DNA of 64,000 bases from Muscardinus avellanarius (GCA_963383645.1 OY726560.1:152172546-152236545); one strand, 5' to 3'; counted from the first letter of the stretch, positions 21,510 through 32,952 are shown. Notes: a model not told the origin generated them from the letters alone. Made by a program: numbers and translations.

Positions 21510-23242
21510 TCCGCTCAAGATACCAAGACTATTATGTAATCCAAGAAAAAGGAAGGTAAACCAATCAAAGGAGGAGAATGAAAGAAAAGGAAGGAAAAGG
21601 GAAGAAAGAGGAAAAAGGAAGAGGAATAAAATAAAAGGAACTAGCAGCCGTGTGAAATAAAGAAATAAGGCAAACTATCCAATGTATATATATATAAAAC
21701 AACAAGTTAAAGTAAGAGAAGTTTGGATTAAAAGAAGAAAGAAAAAGAAAAAAAAAGAAAACAGCAATAACCATACTAAAACAAAAGCACTTTAAAAGCA
21801 AAAGAAAACATAACATCCACATTAAAAGTAAAACAAACAGTCCTACTTATTTACGCATATGGGGTCAGGTCCATATAATATGTGTGTATCTGATTGCTTG
21901 GTAGCTTTCAGGATACCGTCCAATGTCTCTTAGTTTTCTTTGTACTCTATTTTTATCTTCTTAAGTCACTCTGGGTGTTTGGACACCTTTTTCTCCTTTA
22001 GCTGCTTTAGGTTTATGTGTCCGGGTGTCTGGTTTCACTGTTATTTGATTCTGTACAGTTCACAGATTCTGCGAAATTCTAACCTGTGGTCAGCACATCT
22101 GCACTCACCACCCTCGCCTCCAGCCTGTGCTTCCCTACAGCAGGGGTGGAGAGTGACTAAAGTGTAATTGGCACTTCCCCCTGAGGTCCTGAGCAGATTT
22201 TGTGGCCCGATGGATTTTCTTGTGTCTCTGGAAATTCCAGCTGGGCTAGCCAGGTGTGGTCCCAAGATGTGCCCTGGGCAAATGAATGCTGGTTCCTGGG
22301 TGGCCACACTTACTGCCAGAGCTCTGCCTATTCCAAGAGTGCAGGCTGGATGCCCTGTTAATACTGGACCCTAGTGAGAGTGGGTGCAGCTGTCTATTGC
22401 TGCTGGTATGTTCTTCCAAGGTGTATTGAGCTGTGTTCTCACTTAGAACTAAGCATCTGGCTACCAGGAGGTTGGGAATACCCCGCGGTGGGCCAGGGGT
22501 GCAGGGTAGGTGCTCAAGGTTCCAGTGTGCGGTGTCCAGCAATGGTCTCTGCGTCCCGCGGGACGTAGAGGCTGGGGGTGCCCCAAGGAGATTTCCGGGT
22601 CTCCCAGTGCTTTTGCAGCCTGGAGGGTAGGCTCTGGCAAGGTGGCAGGGGTTAGCCACAGAAGCAGGCTCCAATTTAGGAGGGCAGTGTACAGGCGCTG
22701 ATTACTAGTAGGGGACAGGCAGGAAGCGCGAGGAGAGTGCTCTGAGGCTTGAGCCCGTGGTGGGGGTTTGAGACTGCGACTCCGCACACGCTAGGACCCC
22801 AGTTACTAGGGCGCCCTCAGGTACCTGTCTTGGTGCAGGAATCCGTGTGAGTCTCTGTGCCGATGTGATCCGGTCGCTGGTGGGCAGACAGAGTTCTGGA
22901 GGGTGCTGCTCGCTGCTTAGGATGCGGTCCTAAGTCCGTTTTTATTCCCGGATTATCTTGCCGTGGAAATATCGGGCAGGCAGCTCCTTGGACAGCTGCC
23001 AAAGCAGCCCGCGGTTCAGCGTTCTGGTCCGCGGTCAGATTGTATCTGCAGCAGGTCCCGTGTCCGATCTTTGTTCTTCTTGTTCAAGTTCAGGGTTCCG
23101 CCGAGGTACAGGATGTGTTTTGGTTCCTGGTATGTATTTGTTTTGTTGATTTAGACACTGCTTTCTCAGTATTTAAACTTTATTTACTTCAGCTACTGAG
23201 AGGTGCTGTGTCCCTCAGTCGCCATTTTGAAAAAAATTGTGT
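21108..23242 (-). promoter_or_regulatory. L1 5'UTR/internal promoter region
   Basis: The region upstream of ORF1 becomes GC- and CpG-rich from about 22400 to 23060. It ends with an AAAATGGCGACTGAG sequence (complement of 23216-23230), which matches a YY1-type site. YY1 sites sit at the extreme 5' end of L1 promoters, so the true start is probably within a few tens of bases of the gap. An A tract (21480-21506) and a purine-rich patch (21575-21625) lie between it and ORF1. Confidence 0.75.
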
Positions 23243-23442
23243 NNNNNNNNNNNNNNNNNNNNNNNNNNNNNNNNNNNNNNNNNNNNNNNNNNNNNNNNNN
23301 NNNNNNNNNNNNNNNNNNNNNNNNNNNNNNNNNNNNNNNNNNNNNNNNNNNNNNNNNNNNNNNNNNNNNNNNNNNNNNNNNNNNNNNNNNNNNNNNNNNN
23401 NNNNNNNNNNNNNNNNNNNNNNNNNNNNNNNNNNNNNNNNNN
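23243..23442. other. Assembly gap of 200 N
   Basis: Exactly 200 N follow the L1 5' end. A round number suggests a placeholder, so the true missing length is unknown. Open frames reported across it have no meaning. Confidence 0.99.
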
Positions 23443-23651
23443 TAACCAAACCCTAACAAGACTTTCCCTCTTGATGGTTGGGTGACAAATTTCCTAAAAA
23501 GCATGTAGGAGGCGAGGTGTTTTGGGGGAGAGTATGATCTATCAATGAGTTTTAGAATATGCTTTGGGATTTGCCTTCAGAAGCTATACCGCATTTTTCT
23601 AGCTCTTTGGTATGTGTGGGTACTCTTCCTCAGTTGAGCATACATTTTATT

Positions 23652-23851
23652 TTGTGTGTGTGTGTCATGCTGGGGGTTGAACCCAGGAGCATTCTACCGA
23701 GCTATATTCCCAGCCTTATTTTTTTTTTTAATCTGGAAACAGAGTCTTGCTGAGTTGTTTACAGCCTCTCTAAGTTGCTAAGGCTGCCTGCAGTCCTCTT
23801 GTTTCAGCACCCCAAGTACTAGGATTATAGGCATGCACAACCCTGCTGGGC
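23652..23851 (-). repeat. B1/ID dimeric SINE with short TG tail
   Basis: A short TG tract precedes the antisense ID half (GGGGGTTGAACCCAGGAGC), and the element ends at ACAACCCTGCTGGGC. Confidence 0.87.
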
Positions 23852-25519
23852 TTCATACATTTGATTTCTGAGAATAGATAAAAGGCGTGGGAAGGGAACT
23901 CCATGAGCAAGGCAGATAATTCTCCTGATGCTAATCCTACTGAGAAGGAGAGGTCGCAATGACAACAGCTCTCACGTGACCTCACCTAGGATCTGGAGAC
24001 AGCTCTGAAAGAAGCGGCACAGCCCTACCTAGCTATTCCTCAGAAACATGTACGTGACTTTCAAAGGGGGCTGCTACGAAATACAAGGTCGTATGGATTA
24101 AATTAAGAAAGTGGTGGTTTTCCTATGAAATCTGTCTCTTCGCCTCACAGTCACACTGAACTTTTCTTTGATAACCTCCAAAGTATTTAGCATTGTATGC
24201 ACACGATAGGGACAAAGTCAATATTTGAGTGAGTGATCAATAAAATGTCCTGAATAAAAATAAGCCCACCTCTGGTTTGAGAAGGTCTTTAGGTACTAGC
24301 TGGACTTGTGCAACCATAAAAAAAAAGAAAGGGAATCTGACCCCTTCTCTTCAAAACTACTTATAGACATTCTAGCATATTTACATGGGAGGACTGAGAA
24401 CATAAATAAAAATGTACATCCCTACTGCCACATGCTGTTGTGTTCATCTTTTTCCAAACTTCATAAACCTGTCACCTGGCTCCTTTCGTCTCTGTGGGCG
24501 GAGCTCCTAGGGCACGGAGGCCAGGCGGGGACCCCGGTGCCCCCCTGGTTTTCCTGGCCTTCAGGGCAGTACAGCTGGCTGTTGCTCTTCAGCCACCGAT
24601 CTTTCTCTCAGTTCTCAGGTCCCCCTTGGCCGCCAGCTCATCATCTATCAATTATTTATCCAATTATTTATTTAACCTATTTGTTACTGGGACAGAGATG
24701 CATATAGAAGGCCTCGTGCATCTTTTTCTCATTCATTGAAGCTCAGAGTTTCCCCACTTGTCTCCACCAAAGGCCAAGAATAGCTTTTAGTAGGACTCGC
24801 GTTTGTAGACATGTTTATCCTAATATGTAACAGTAGAGACATTTCCTGCTCCCCAAATTCCATAATCCCTGGCGCCCGTATTTCCAGGTCCCTTTCTGTA
24901 GGCAGGTGGGCCACACAACTAGGTCTGGTCAAAGAGTCGTGAGAGGAAGACACATTGTGGTCCTTCCAGATTGAAGCAGATTCCAGATTGGGGCAGAGAA
25001 TCCAGCGCTCGATCCCCCTTCCGTAGCAACCACATATTCCAGAGAATTTGGCTGCAAAATTCAGGGACTGCCATTAGCCCGGGACAATAGCTGATTATGC
25101 AGAGCACAGCTCCCTGACAATCGTGCCGCCCCCCAGCCGACCCACACTGGGGTGCTCCTAAAATTTGAAGGTGAGGAGGGCAGTCCTGGCCGAGCATGAC
25201 TAGTGCTTCAGTGGGGTGCGGCTAGCTGGGCTTCCGACCTAAGCAGGACACCACTTGGGTGGTCCAGGCCTGAGAAGCTGCTTCCCTGGCGGCAAGCAGT
25301 CCCACCTCACTCTTGCTTCAGGGCAAATAAACATGGGACTCTCAGTGGCCAATGAGTGAGATTTCCTTTGGATACAATACAAGCACAATGAATATTTGAT
25401 ATTGGGCATGTTTTTTTTGTTGTTGTTATGGTATATATTGGTGGGTTCAGGATAAGGATGGGATACAGAGAATATAGATTAAAGCTGATCGTCTCACCTT
25501 GAGATGACCTTGAAACCAT

Positions 25520-25521
<2 letters not shown>
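23852..25521. other. Intergenic, no gene seen
   Basis: The sequence is mostly unique. Weak MIR-like words occur near 24190-24260. No exon series or known protein was found. Confidence 0.5.

Positions 25522-25561
<40 letters not shown>
25522..25561. repeat. (GT)n microsatellite
   Basis: Twenty GT units sit in otherwise unique sequence. Confidence 0.98.
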
Positions 25562-25563
<2 letters not shown>

Positions 25564-26594
25564 CTCTACATTCAGAGGAGTTGAAAACAAATATGGATTT
25601 TCATCTGCCCTGTTCTGTGGTTGGCTACTCACACTGGAAACTACTATCCAACAGTAAGATTTTTATAAATAGTCAATGAAGGAAGCCAGATAGAATCAAC
25701 CGTAAAAGGAAGTAGGCCTGTCCTGTCATATATTAAAACATTGGGCAGTCAGGCACAGATGGAAAGACGCAGGCTCGGGACGCTGACTGGCCAGGCTAGA
25801 ACCTTGGCTCCGCCGCTCTGCAGGCACACGGTCTTGGGTCAGACAGGAAGAGAGAAAGTAAAGGCAGAGGGATTGCTCTGTGCCTCCCATTGACCAGAAC
25901 CTGGTCTCCTGGCTGCACCAGGACAGGGCAGCTTGCGGACGTAGTTTTAGTACTGGGCAGCCATGGTCCAGCGCACAACCACGGGCTCTATAATAAAAGA
26001 CAAGGAGGAAAGCAGACCTCGGGGTATGGGGTTTGCAGTCTGTGTCTCTGATGCTTGGAGCAGGGCTGAGTACTGGGGAGCAGACAGTGACAGGGTCTAA
26101 TCTCACCCAGGATGTTCTTACCCGCCACACTGGATGGAGCTGGTCCTACCTCAAGTGCATTGTGGGCTTTGCTGCCGCCGGCTCAGAGTCTCGGCTCCCC
26201 TTGTGCTCAGGTTGACTTAAGGTTCTTCCGCTTTAATACAGAAGCAGCAACAACTAAAAACTACAAAGTGGAATGGAGATGGGAATGGACAGACCCTTCC
26301 GGGACTGGGGTGGTGTGTCATGGAGCGCCTCTCCCTTCCCCAGCTCGTGGCTGAGGACAGAGGGAAGAGGGGAGATGGGGAGGAAGTTGGAGCTCATGAG
26401 GCAGGAGCTGGGGAGGGGGATTGCTACCTCTGACTTGCTCCCCAAACATGTGGGCTGCTGGGACTTCAGGGGAGCAGCCAGCCAGGGACACGTGTCAATG
26501 AGCGATGGCCACGCGGTCCTAATTGCCCGTCTCTGACACTCCAGTTGCCAGGCTGAAAGGAGACAAGAGCAGCCCTCTTTGCCTCAGCTAGTCA
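25562..26594. other. Intergenic, possible MIR relic
   Basis: GGCTCCGCCGCTCTGCAGGC followed by GGTCTTGGGTCAGAC near 25800-25845 resembles antisense MIR. No gene was seen. Confidence 0.45.
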
Positions 26595-27080
26595 GGTGTC
26601 GGTTCTCAAAGTGTGGCCTGGGAACCTCTGGGGTTCCAGAACTAGTGGCTGTGTCTAAAGCAGTCATTCTGAGTGTCTCTAAATGGACAATTCTCAAAGT
26701 GTGGCTCAGGAGCCTCTAGACTTCCCCCAAAGACTTTCGGAGGACGCCTCTGCGTCAAAATTACTTTCACAATAATACTAAGATGACATCGTCTTTGTCG
26801 CGCGCATTCTGTCCTCAGTGTAGTTTCCCAGAAGCTGAGTGATGATCACAAAATATTCCTCAACAGAGGGCACACAAAGGCAGCGACGAGAATCCGCCTG
26901 TCTTCTGTCAACCTGGACTTTAAAGATATTTCAAAAAGGTCATTCTACCCCACTCTTCTCAGTTAAATTTTCTGGAAAATATAGGTTTTTTTTTTAAAAA
27001 GGCATTGCTTATGTAAGCATGTAGTGGGTTTATAATATTATAGTAAGCCAATTAGCAAATGCTTCAGATATTCATAGTTT

Positions 27081-27264
27081 TTTTGGGGGGTCTGGGGATG
27101 GAATCCAGGGGCATTTGACCTCTGAGTTACACCCCCTACCCTATTTTTTTATTCTTTATTTTGAAACAGGGTCTCACTAAGTTGTGCAGAGCCTCACTTA
27201 AGTAGCTGAGGCTGACCACAAACCTGAAATCCTCCTTTCTCAGCCTCCCGAACCACGCCCGGCT
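27081..27264 (-). repeat. B1/ID dimeric SINE with 15-base target duplication
   Basis: AGATATTCATAGTTT is present at 27066-27080 and again at 27265-27279, flanking an antisense SINE that has lost part of its 7SL half. The insertion is inside the hAT fossil. Confidence 0.92.
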
Positions 27265-27369
27265 AGATATTCATAGTTTTAATTTCTAAAATGATAAATA
27301 GCAAAATATATGACTTATATTAAACAAAATATCTTCAGAGCCCTCAGGATTAAAAAAAAAGGTTTGGAG

Positions 27370-27579
27370 CCAGCTGTGGTGGTGCACTCCTGTAATCCCA
27401 GCACTTGGAAGGCTGAGACAGGAGAGTCAGAGGTTCTAGGCCAGGCCAGCCTCTGCGATTTAGTGAGACCCTCAGAAATTTAGCAAGACCTTGTTTCAAA
27501 ATAAAAACTAAAAAGGGTTGAGGGATGTAGCTTGGAGGTAGAATGCCTCTTGGTTCAACCTCCAGTGCCAAAAGAAATA
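27370..27579 (+). repeat. B1/ID dimeric SINE with target duplication
   Basis: AAAAGGTTTGGAG flanks the element at about 27357-27369 and 27580-27592. The 7SL half is followed by an ID half with TAGCTTGGAGGTAGAATGCC. Confidence 0.9.
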
Positions 27580-27705
27580 AAAAGGTTTGGAGACCAGATA
27601 ATTTGAGAACCTCTACTCTAAACAAAAGAACAGTCACCAATTCAGCGTGTATGCATATCCACGTAGACTCCAAGTGTGTTGTGACCAAATTTCCTCATAT
27701 GCCTG

Positions 27706-27900
27706 CAGACCTAGGGCTGGCAAACTGTTTCTGCAAAGAAAAAGAGAGTAAATATTTTAGGCCTTGCGGGTCTGCGCGGTCTCTATGGCAACCACTCAGC
27801 CCTACTGTAGTAACACGAAATCAGATACAGACAATAGGTAACAAATGCAGGGCGTGGCTGCGTTCCAAGAGAACTATTTCTGAGCACTGAAATTTGAACT
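27706..27900 (+). mobile_element. hAT-Charlie-type non-autonomous element fossil
   Basis: GGGCTGGCAAACTGTTTCTG, TAAATATTTTAGGCCTTGCG and GGGCGTGGCTGCGTTCCAA follow a common mammalian Charlie-group element in order. The far end is not clear. Confidence 0.65.
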
Positions 27901-28197
27901 TTGGACAATTTTCACATGTCACAAAACGTTACCCTCCTGCAAAGATTCTTCTTCCTTCCCATAAACGCACTCCGACATCAGATAACATCCCCGCTTCCGA
28001 CTTCTCGGTTTGGGAAATGTGATTATCCACGCCACGTCACCACTGTGCCCAACGCTACCGATGGCCTTCAGATTAAGTGGGTGGTAAAGGTCAAGGGTGT
28101 TGCGTGGAGCTTGCTCTGTGGAGAGGGGACATGTGAGCGGGTGCCCATGCCTCTGCCAAAGTCAAGGCCGGCTCAAGAGGAGACAAAGAACCTCCTT

Positions 28198-28335
28198 ATG
28201 CTGAGCTGGGGTCCACACCGTGTAGCACCCCCTGGCTTTTAACACTTGCTGTGCTTACTGAGCACTTTTTAGGTACCAGGAGGCATCAAAAGCTAAAAAA
28301 AAAAATTGGGGAGGCTGAGCCAAGAGGATCGCGGT
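28198..28335 (+). repeat. Left arm of a large inverted repeat
   Basis: ATGCTGAGCTGGGGTCCACA through GGAGGCATCAAAAGC and an A run into GGGGAGGCTGAG reads as the reverse complement of 28570-28706. By eye the arms are about 85% identical. They include non-SINE sequence as well as the first bases of a SINE. Confidence 0.88.
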
Positions 28336-28470
28336 TCACAGACAGCCTCAGCTACTTAGCGAGGCTCTTTGCAACTCAGGGAGATCCTGTTTCAAAATAA
28401 AGAATAAAAATATAGGGCTGGGGGTATAGTTCAGAGGTAGAATGCCCTGGGTTTCATCCCCAGTACTACA
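28306..28470 (+). repeat. B1/ID dimeric SINE lacking its first bases
   Basis: The copy starts inside the 7SL half (GGGGAGGCTGAGCCAAGAGG) and continues to the ID half (GGGCTGGGGGTATAGTTCAG) and CCCCAGTACTAC. It lies in the loop of the inverted repeat. Confidence 0.85.
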
Positions 28471-28551
28471 GAAAAGAAAGAAAAAAAAGAGAAAGAAGGA
28501 AGAAAGAAAGAAAGATGAATGAAAGAAAGAAAGAACAAAAGAAAGAAAAAA
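28471..28551. repeat. (GAAA)n microsatellite
   Basis: An imperfect GAAA/AGAA tract directly follows the SINE tail. Confidence 0.95.
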
Positions 28552-28569
28552 TTTAAGAATGTGTATCAG

Positions 28570-28706
28570 ATCGTGATCCGCCGGTCTCAGCCTCCCCAAT
28601 TTTTTTTTTTAACTTTGAGGCCTCCTGGTACATAAAAAGTGCTCAGTAATTACAGCGTGTGTTAAAAGCCAGAGGTGGCTGCACGATGTGGACCCCAGCT
28701 CAGCAT
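28570..28706 (-). repeat. Right arm of the large inverted repeat
   Basis: This is the reverse complement of 28198-28335. It carries the complement of the same SINE head, an 11-T run matching the 11-A run, and the same non-repeat words (GGCCTCCTGGTACATAAAAAG against CTTTTTAGGTACCAGGAGGC). Confidence 0.88.
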
Positions 28707-29540
28707 CAGATGTGCCACAGACCACTTTTAGAAAAGATGTGTATGGGGAAAAAAGGTTTCTAATTCCCAGGTGAGACTGCTGGAGCCTGAGATGTACACG
28801 CCCAAGACGTCGCCGTCCCGCTGGTTCTCACCCTCCTGGTGGAGTTCCAAGCAGCCACTCTAGGCACTAGATCAACCACGGCTGAACCCCCGCCCCAGGG
28901 AGGACGGGGCAGGTCCCCGTGAGTGCCTGGCCACCACATCTCCATGACAGATTGATATTTAACCTCGTGGTGAGCGTGTGGTTAGTGTATGTTGCTGATT
29001 CATTGGCGTTGAACTCATGGCCCCCAGTGCTGTAATTGTGCCCGAATAAGCATATGTGAGGTGGATACTTTCTCCATAAGGTACCCACGGCTTTCTTGCA
29101 CTTGGGAACTCCAGAAAGCACTTCAGCACCGTGTCTGGGGGCCATTTTGAATGCTGAAATCCCCAATATAAATGCACAAAATGCAAAATGTGTCACTAAA
29201 TAGAGCCAGAAAAGTGCTTGTTGAGGACCCGTGGGCCGTAGCAACGAGGCAGGGCCTCCCCCGTCAGCCCCGGTGGTGGCGCACTTGCTGGTGACTCTGT
29301 TCCCCCTGCCCTCTGCTCCTCTGGCTGGCTGTGGGAGGGCTGCGGGTCTTGATTGTGAGCATCCAAATTCATTTGATCAAGCAGGGGGATTCATAAACAT
29401 GGAAACCGTGGACAAGGGGCACCTGGATATGTGTTATTGGCACCAGGAAGGACCTCGAGATGGAAATGGGTATCTCCATTCTGGAGGGAAGTTGGGTCAT
29501 GTGAACTCAAAATCTTTGACCCCAGCTTTTGAAACTTACC
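28707..29540. other. Intergenic, no gene seen
   Basis: Open frames are short and unlike known proteins. No repeat was recognised. Confidence 0.5.
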
Positions 29541-29695
29541 CATAAATGAGCGAATAATGATGTACAACGAGGCTGGTTGAGAAGCTATTTATAACATAAT
29601 GGAATACTATGCAATCAAGAAAAGAAACGAATCAATGAATACCTATTCATATGAAAAGCTCATGAAATGTTGTAAATTGAAAATATAGTCTAGGC
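29541..29695 (+). mobile_element. Short L1 fragment, old
   Basis: ATAATGGAATACTATGCAATCAAG and the following AAGAAACG-rich stretch match the 3' end of old L1 ORF2. Confidence 0.55.
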
Positions 29696-29697
29696 TC

Positions 29698-30030
29698 TGT
29701 ATCTGTGGGTTCTACGTGTTATAGATTCAACTAACTGAAGATGCAAAATATTTGGCAAAAAATCGTATCTTTACCTAACATACTCAAGTGTCCGTTTTTT
29801 ATTATTACTCCCTGAACTATAGGGTATGGAAATTACTTACCTAACACGTACACTGCATTAATTGTTATAAGTAATCTAGAAGTAATTTACAGCATAGAGG
29901 AGGATACGCACAAGTTTATGCAAATATTACTCCTTTTTCTCTAGGGACTTGGGCATCCTCAGATTTTGGTACCCTTGGGAAGCCCTGAAACCAGCCCCCA
30001 GGGACTACAAAGGGACAACCATACTGTCAA
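29698..30030. mobile_element. MER2-like (Tigger-family) DNA transposon fossil
   Basis: CTGTATCTGTGGGTTCTACG at one end, TAAGTAATCTAGAAG in the middle and GGGACTTGGGCATCCTCAGA at the other follow MER2 in order, with diverged ends. Confidence 0.75.
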
Positions 30031-30437
30031 ACACCACACACACTACCGTTCCATGTTGGTGAATAAATACATTTCATTTATGAGTGTAATAGAGACATAC
30101 TCAGTTTATAATCTAGGTATACTCTGTTTATGGGTGGAAAAAAAATCCTGGAAGGATATGTATCAGCAAGTTACATAGAGTGTCTAAAAATTAAGATGAC
30201 AGATGAGTTTAATTTTGTTCTTTGTACTTTTTTTTGGCATTTCCAAATTTGTTTACAGTGAAGGAGCTAGCTTTCTAACTACAAAAGTATTATTTTTATA
30301 GCAAGCGCTTGGAATACATGCTCCTTGCCAGTCCCTACCCTAAACTAAGCTCCTTAACGCTCAAATTTTTATTTAAGGCCTCTCAAACAATATTTGTTTT
30401 TATTTCACAATTTATAATAAAAATAAAAATAGTCTCA

Positions 30438-30614
30438 CCAGGTGCCACGGTACACATCTGTTATCCCAGTACTTGGGAGGCTGAGACAGGAGGATCACAG
30501 GTTCGAAGCCAGTGTGTAGGAACTTAGCAAGCTACTGACTCAAAAAAAATAAGTAAATTAAAAAGGCTGGGGGTGTAGCTCAGAGGTACAATACCCTGGG
30601 TTCCATCCCTAATA

Positions 30615-30651
<37 letters not shown>

Positions 30652-30661
30652 TTAAAAATAG
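30438..30661 (+). repeat. B1/ID dimeric SINE with CA tail and target duplication
   Basis: AAATAGTCTCA precedes the element (30427-30437) and follows it (30662-30672). The ID half is followed at once by a CA tract (30616-30649), so the microsatellite lies inside the duplication and belongs to the SINE tail. Confidence 0.92.
30616..30649. repeat. (CA)n microsatellite inside a SINE tail
   Basis: About 17 CA units follow CCCTAATAC, the end of the ID half. Confidence 0.97.
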
Positions 30662-30672
30662 AAATAGTCTCA

Positions 30673-32952
30673 AGATCCCCTAGGCTGCCTCCATGGGCCT
30701 GGAGGCCCCAGAGCCAGCTCCCTGGCACTCTCGCCACCCTGGGGGAGCAGGGACCAGAGGTGGAGTCTCTGGCCCAAATGCTCATTGCTCAGAAGTGCTG
30801 AGGCCTAAGGCTTTCCAGCCAGGGCAGAATTCCTGGGGCTTGGCCACAGGGACAGGACTAACAGATTCCAACAGGAATTCTGTCTCCTCTTTTGTTTTTA
30901 AAAGAAATAGCCACTGTCTAAGTTAGGTTGAGCCTGGTATTTGCTGGTCTTCCTCAAAGTCCAGCAGAGAGGAGCGGCTGCTGTTGGGTCCTGCGGACAT
31001 GCGGGGGTCGGGCTTTGTGGGAGAGGGTGTGCGCGCAGTCACCCCCGTCGCCATGGATTGAGCTTAGCGATGGAAGCTCATCCTCGTGGGACGTCTGCTT
31101 GTTCCGTATCCTTTGGAGCCTGGCTCTGTACCCAACCTGTATTTTCCTACCAGTCAACAAATCAAAACAAAACAAACAAACAAAAAAACAAGCCGAAGGA
31201 GATTCTGGGAGCGAGCTCAGGCCCCAGCCTTCCTGACAGCGCGGTACCCTCACACCAGCCTCACAGCTGAGGCTCCGCAAGTCCTCAGCCCCTCGATTTT
31301 CATTCTGCTCCACTATTGAAAAACCGTAGCACCTGCTCCATCGGAGGCCAGAGGACTTGGGTGCAGGACCCGTGGTGCCTCTTCTGCCCACCTAGCCTTG
31401 ACTAAGTCACTAATCCTTTCTGACCCTCGGGTTACCTATGCAAAACCCCAGGTGTGAAAATAAGGCCATGCTTTGCTTTGTTGATTTCAAAAATGCAGGT
31501 TGGAGAAGTAGCATTCGGTCCCGGCCAGAGACAGAGACATGCGCGTGCACCTTGCCACTGAGCAGAGTGTCTCACGGCAAAGCCCGGTCGGTGCTGGGGA
31601 TTTCGAGCTGTCAAAGTGGAGACCGGGGCTACCTGGTTTCCGCCTGCTTGGTTTGAGCTTTGCTGGGGAGGCAGTTCTACTGGCAGGAACAGAGGAAGCC
31701 TTCCCCAGTCAGAGAGTGCAGGGGTCCCTTGATGTACACAGAGCACGTCACTCTCCCCTGGGCCCAGCAGAGCAGACCTGGGATCCGCTGCAGAATTAGG
31801 CACGATGTGTGGTTCTTTTCAAAGAGCTAGATTCTTCCAGAACGGTGCAAATGTCAGTTTGATGAAAATCACATTCTAAAAACCCGGATCCATTTCTCAA
31901 TTACCCGCTCCCCCTATTCGTCCCAGCTCTCCCCAAGCGAGCGCCCCGAGGCCATTCTGAGATCAGAGAGCATAGTTACAAATGAGTTGGGGCCTGGACA
32001 GTCTACAGCTTAATTAGCTCCCCTCCCTGCAGCATCTCCTGGCCTCGCTCACGGGGCTCAGGAGTCTTGGCTGCCAAAGAATTCAGAGCTGGAGCCGCTG
32101 CGCTTGTTAATACACTCGGCTTCTTGTTCCTCCTGACACTCACATCAGCCAGGAGAGGGAGAGTCCAGAGCAGAGTCCCGCTCCCTGCCTGGGCTTGTGC
32201 ATCCCGAGCTGGCTGGGGAGTCGCGTGTCTGGGCTGGCCCGGGAGGTGAGGCCCCAGGAATGCGGTAGGGCTACATCTGTCTGCAGGAGCCTGCACCTGC
32301 TGGCCCGGCCCAGGTCAAAAGACTGCCCGTGCAGGTGTGTGACTGGGGCCATCCCATCCAGCAGGCAGGGCAGGGGCCAGGCATTGAAGGCACCTGCCCG
32401 GGATCTGCAGAGAGCTTATAAGGGCTGGGATGGCCCCAGGACAGGCCCCCTGGAAAGGCTGTGGCTGTGGGTTCTCAGCATTAAGGCCCCTCTGGAATGG
32501 AAGGGCAAACCCATACATTGATTCCTGGTCCTCACTTTCTGGTGGCTTGAGGCGGGGCTGTCAGCGAGTTTCTGCCTTGATGTAAGTTACTCTACCCTGA
32601 AGTGAACTCGCTCCCCTCTCCCCGGCAGAGGAGGAAGGCAGAGGGGAGAGGTCATTAGCTGGGCACTGATGCCTGTCCCAGAAAATAGTGGTAGAAAAGC
32701 CAAGTGTCGCCTCCCTGCGCCCGACCTTGCGGCCAGGGGTCCTGCACTGTGACTTCAGACCCCAGGCCCCAGAGAAGACTGTAGTATGCAGGTCCTGTCT
32801 TAGAGAGAAAGAGTGAAAAACCCAGACTGCCACCTACGCAAGGTGAATTTAATGTCTCCAAAAACTACTGCACGTCTCCAAAATCTACCTACACGTAACA
32901 ACTGCTCTGCCCCAATTGTTATGTGAGAACATGCTCCAGTGGCCAATGGGAC
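30673..32952. other. Intergenic, with one probable MIR fragment
   Basis: An antisense MIR-like piece (GACTAAGTCACTAATCCTTTCTG) lies near 31398-31470, and an AAAC-rich patch at 31152-31190. The stretch 31850-32010 is free of recognised repeats and holds a TTAATTAG word. No gene was seen. Confidence 0.5.

Larger units (their letters stand above)
15956..23242 (-). mobile_element. Near full-length young L1 retrotransposon
   Basis: On the - strand the element runs from a 5'UTR (about 21108-23242), through ORF1 (20130-21107) and ORF2 (20084 down to 16258), to a short 3'UTR with a G-rich tract, an AATAAA signal and a 49-base poly(A), read as T on + at 15956-16004. The long pure tail, open ORF1 and almost open ORF2 indicate a recent insertion. 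The 5' end reaches a 200-N gap, so full length and the second target duplication cannot be seen. Its length of at least 7.3 kb fits a full rodent L1. Confidence 0.95.
26595..27620. mobile_element. hAT-type DNA transposon fossil, split by two SINEs
   Basis: The left end has TTCTCAAAGTGTGGC and the right end has TTTGAGAACCTCTAC, an inverted pair typical of hAT-family ends. Between them the AT-rich middle is interrupted by SINEs at 27081-27264 and 27370-27579. A second copy of the left-end word (TTCTCAAAGTGTGGCTCAGG) starts near 26692, so the left side may hold two overlapping ends. The exact family was not identified. Confidence 0.65.

Noticed and set aside
15956..23242. L1 as a potential new element class
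   Set aside because: ORF1, ORF2, 3'UTR and promoter layout are ordinary L1; only the break and age are of interest.
23443..23460. TAACCAAACCCTAAC as a telomere-like repeat
   Set aside because: It is too short and imperfect for an interstitial telomeric array.
23189..23504. Open frames across the N gap
   Set aside because: They consist mostly of unknown residues.
24190..24260. MIR-like words near GTATTTAGCATTG
   Set aside because: Similarity is too weak to list as a separate element.
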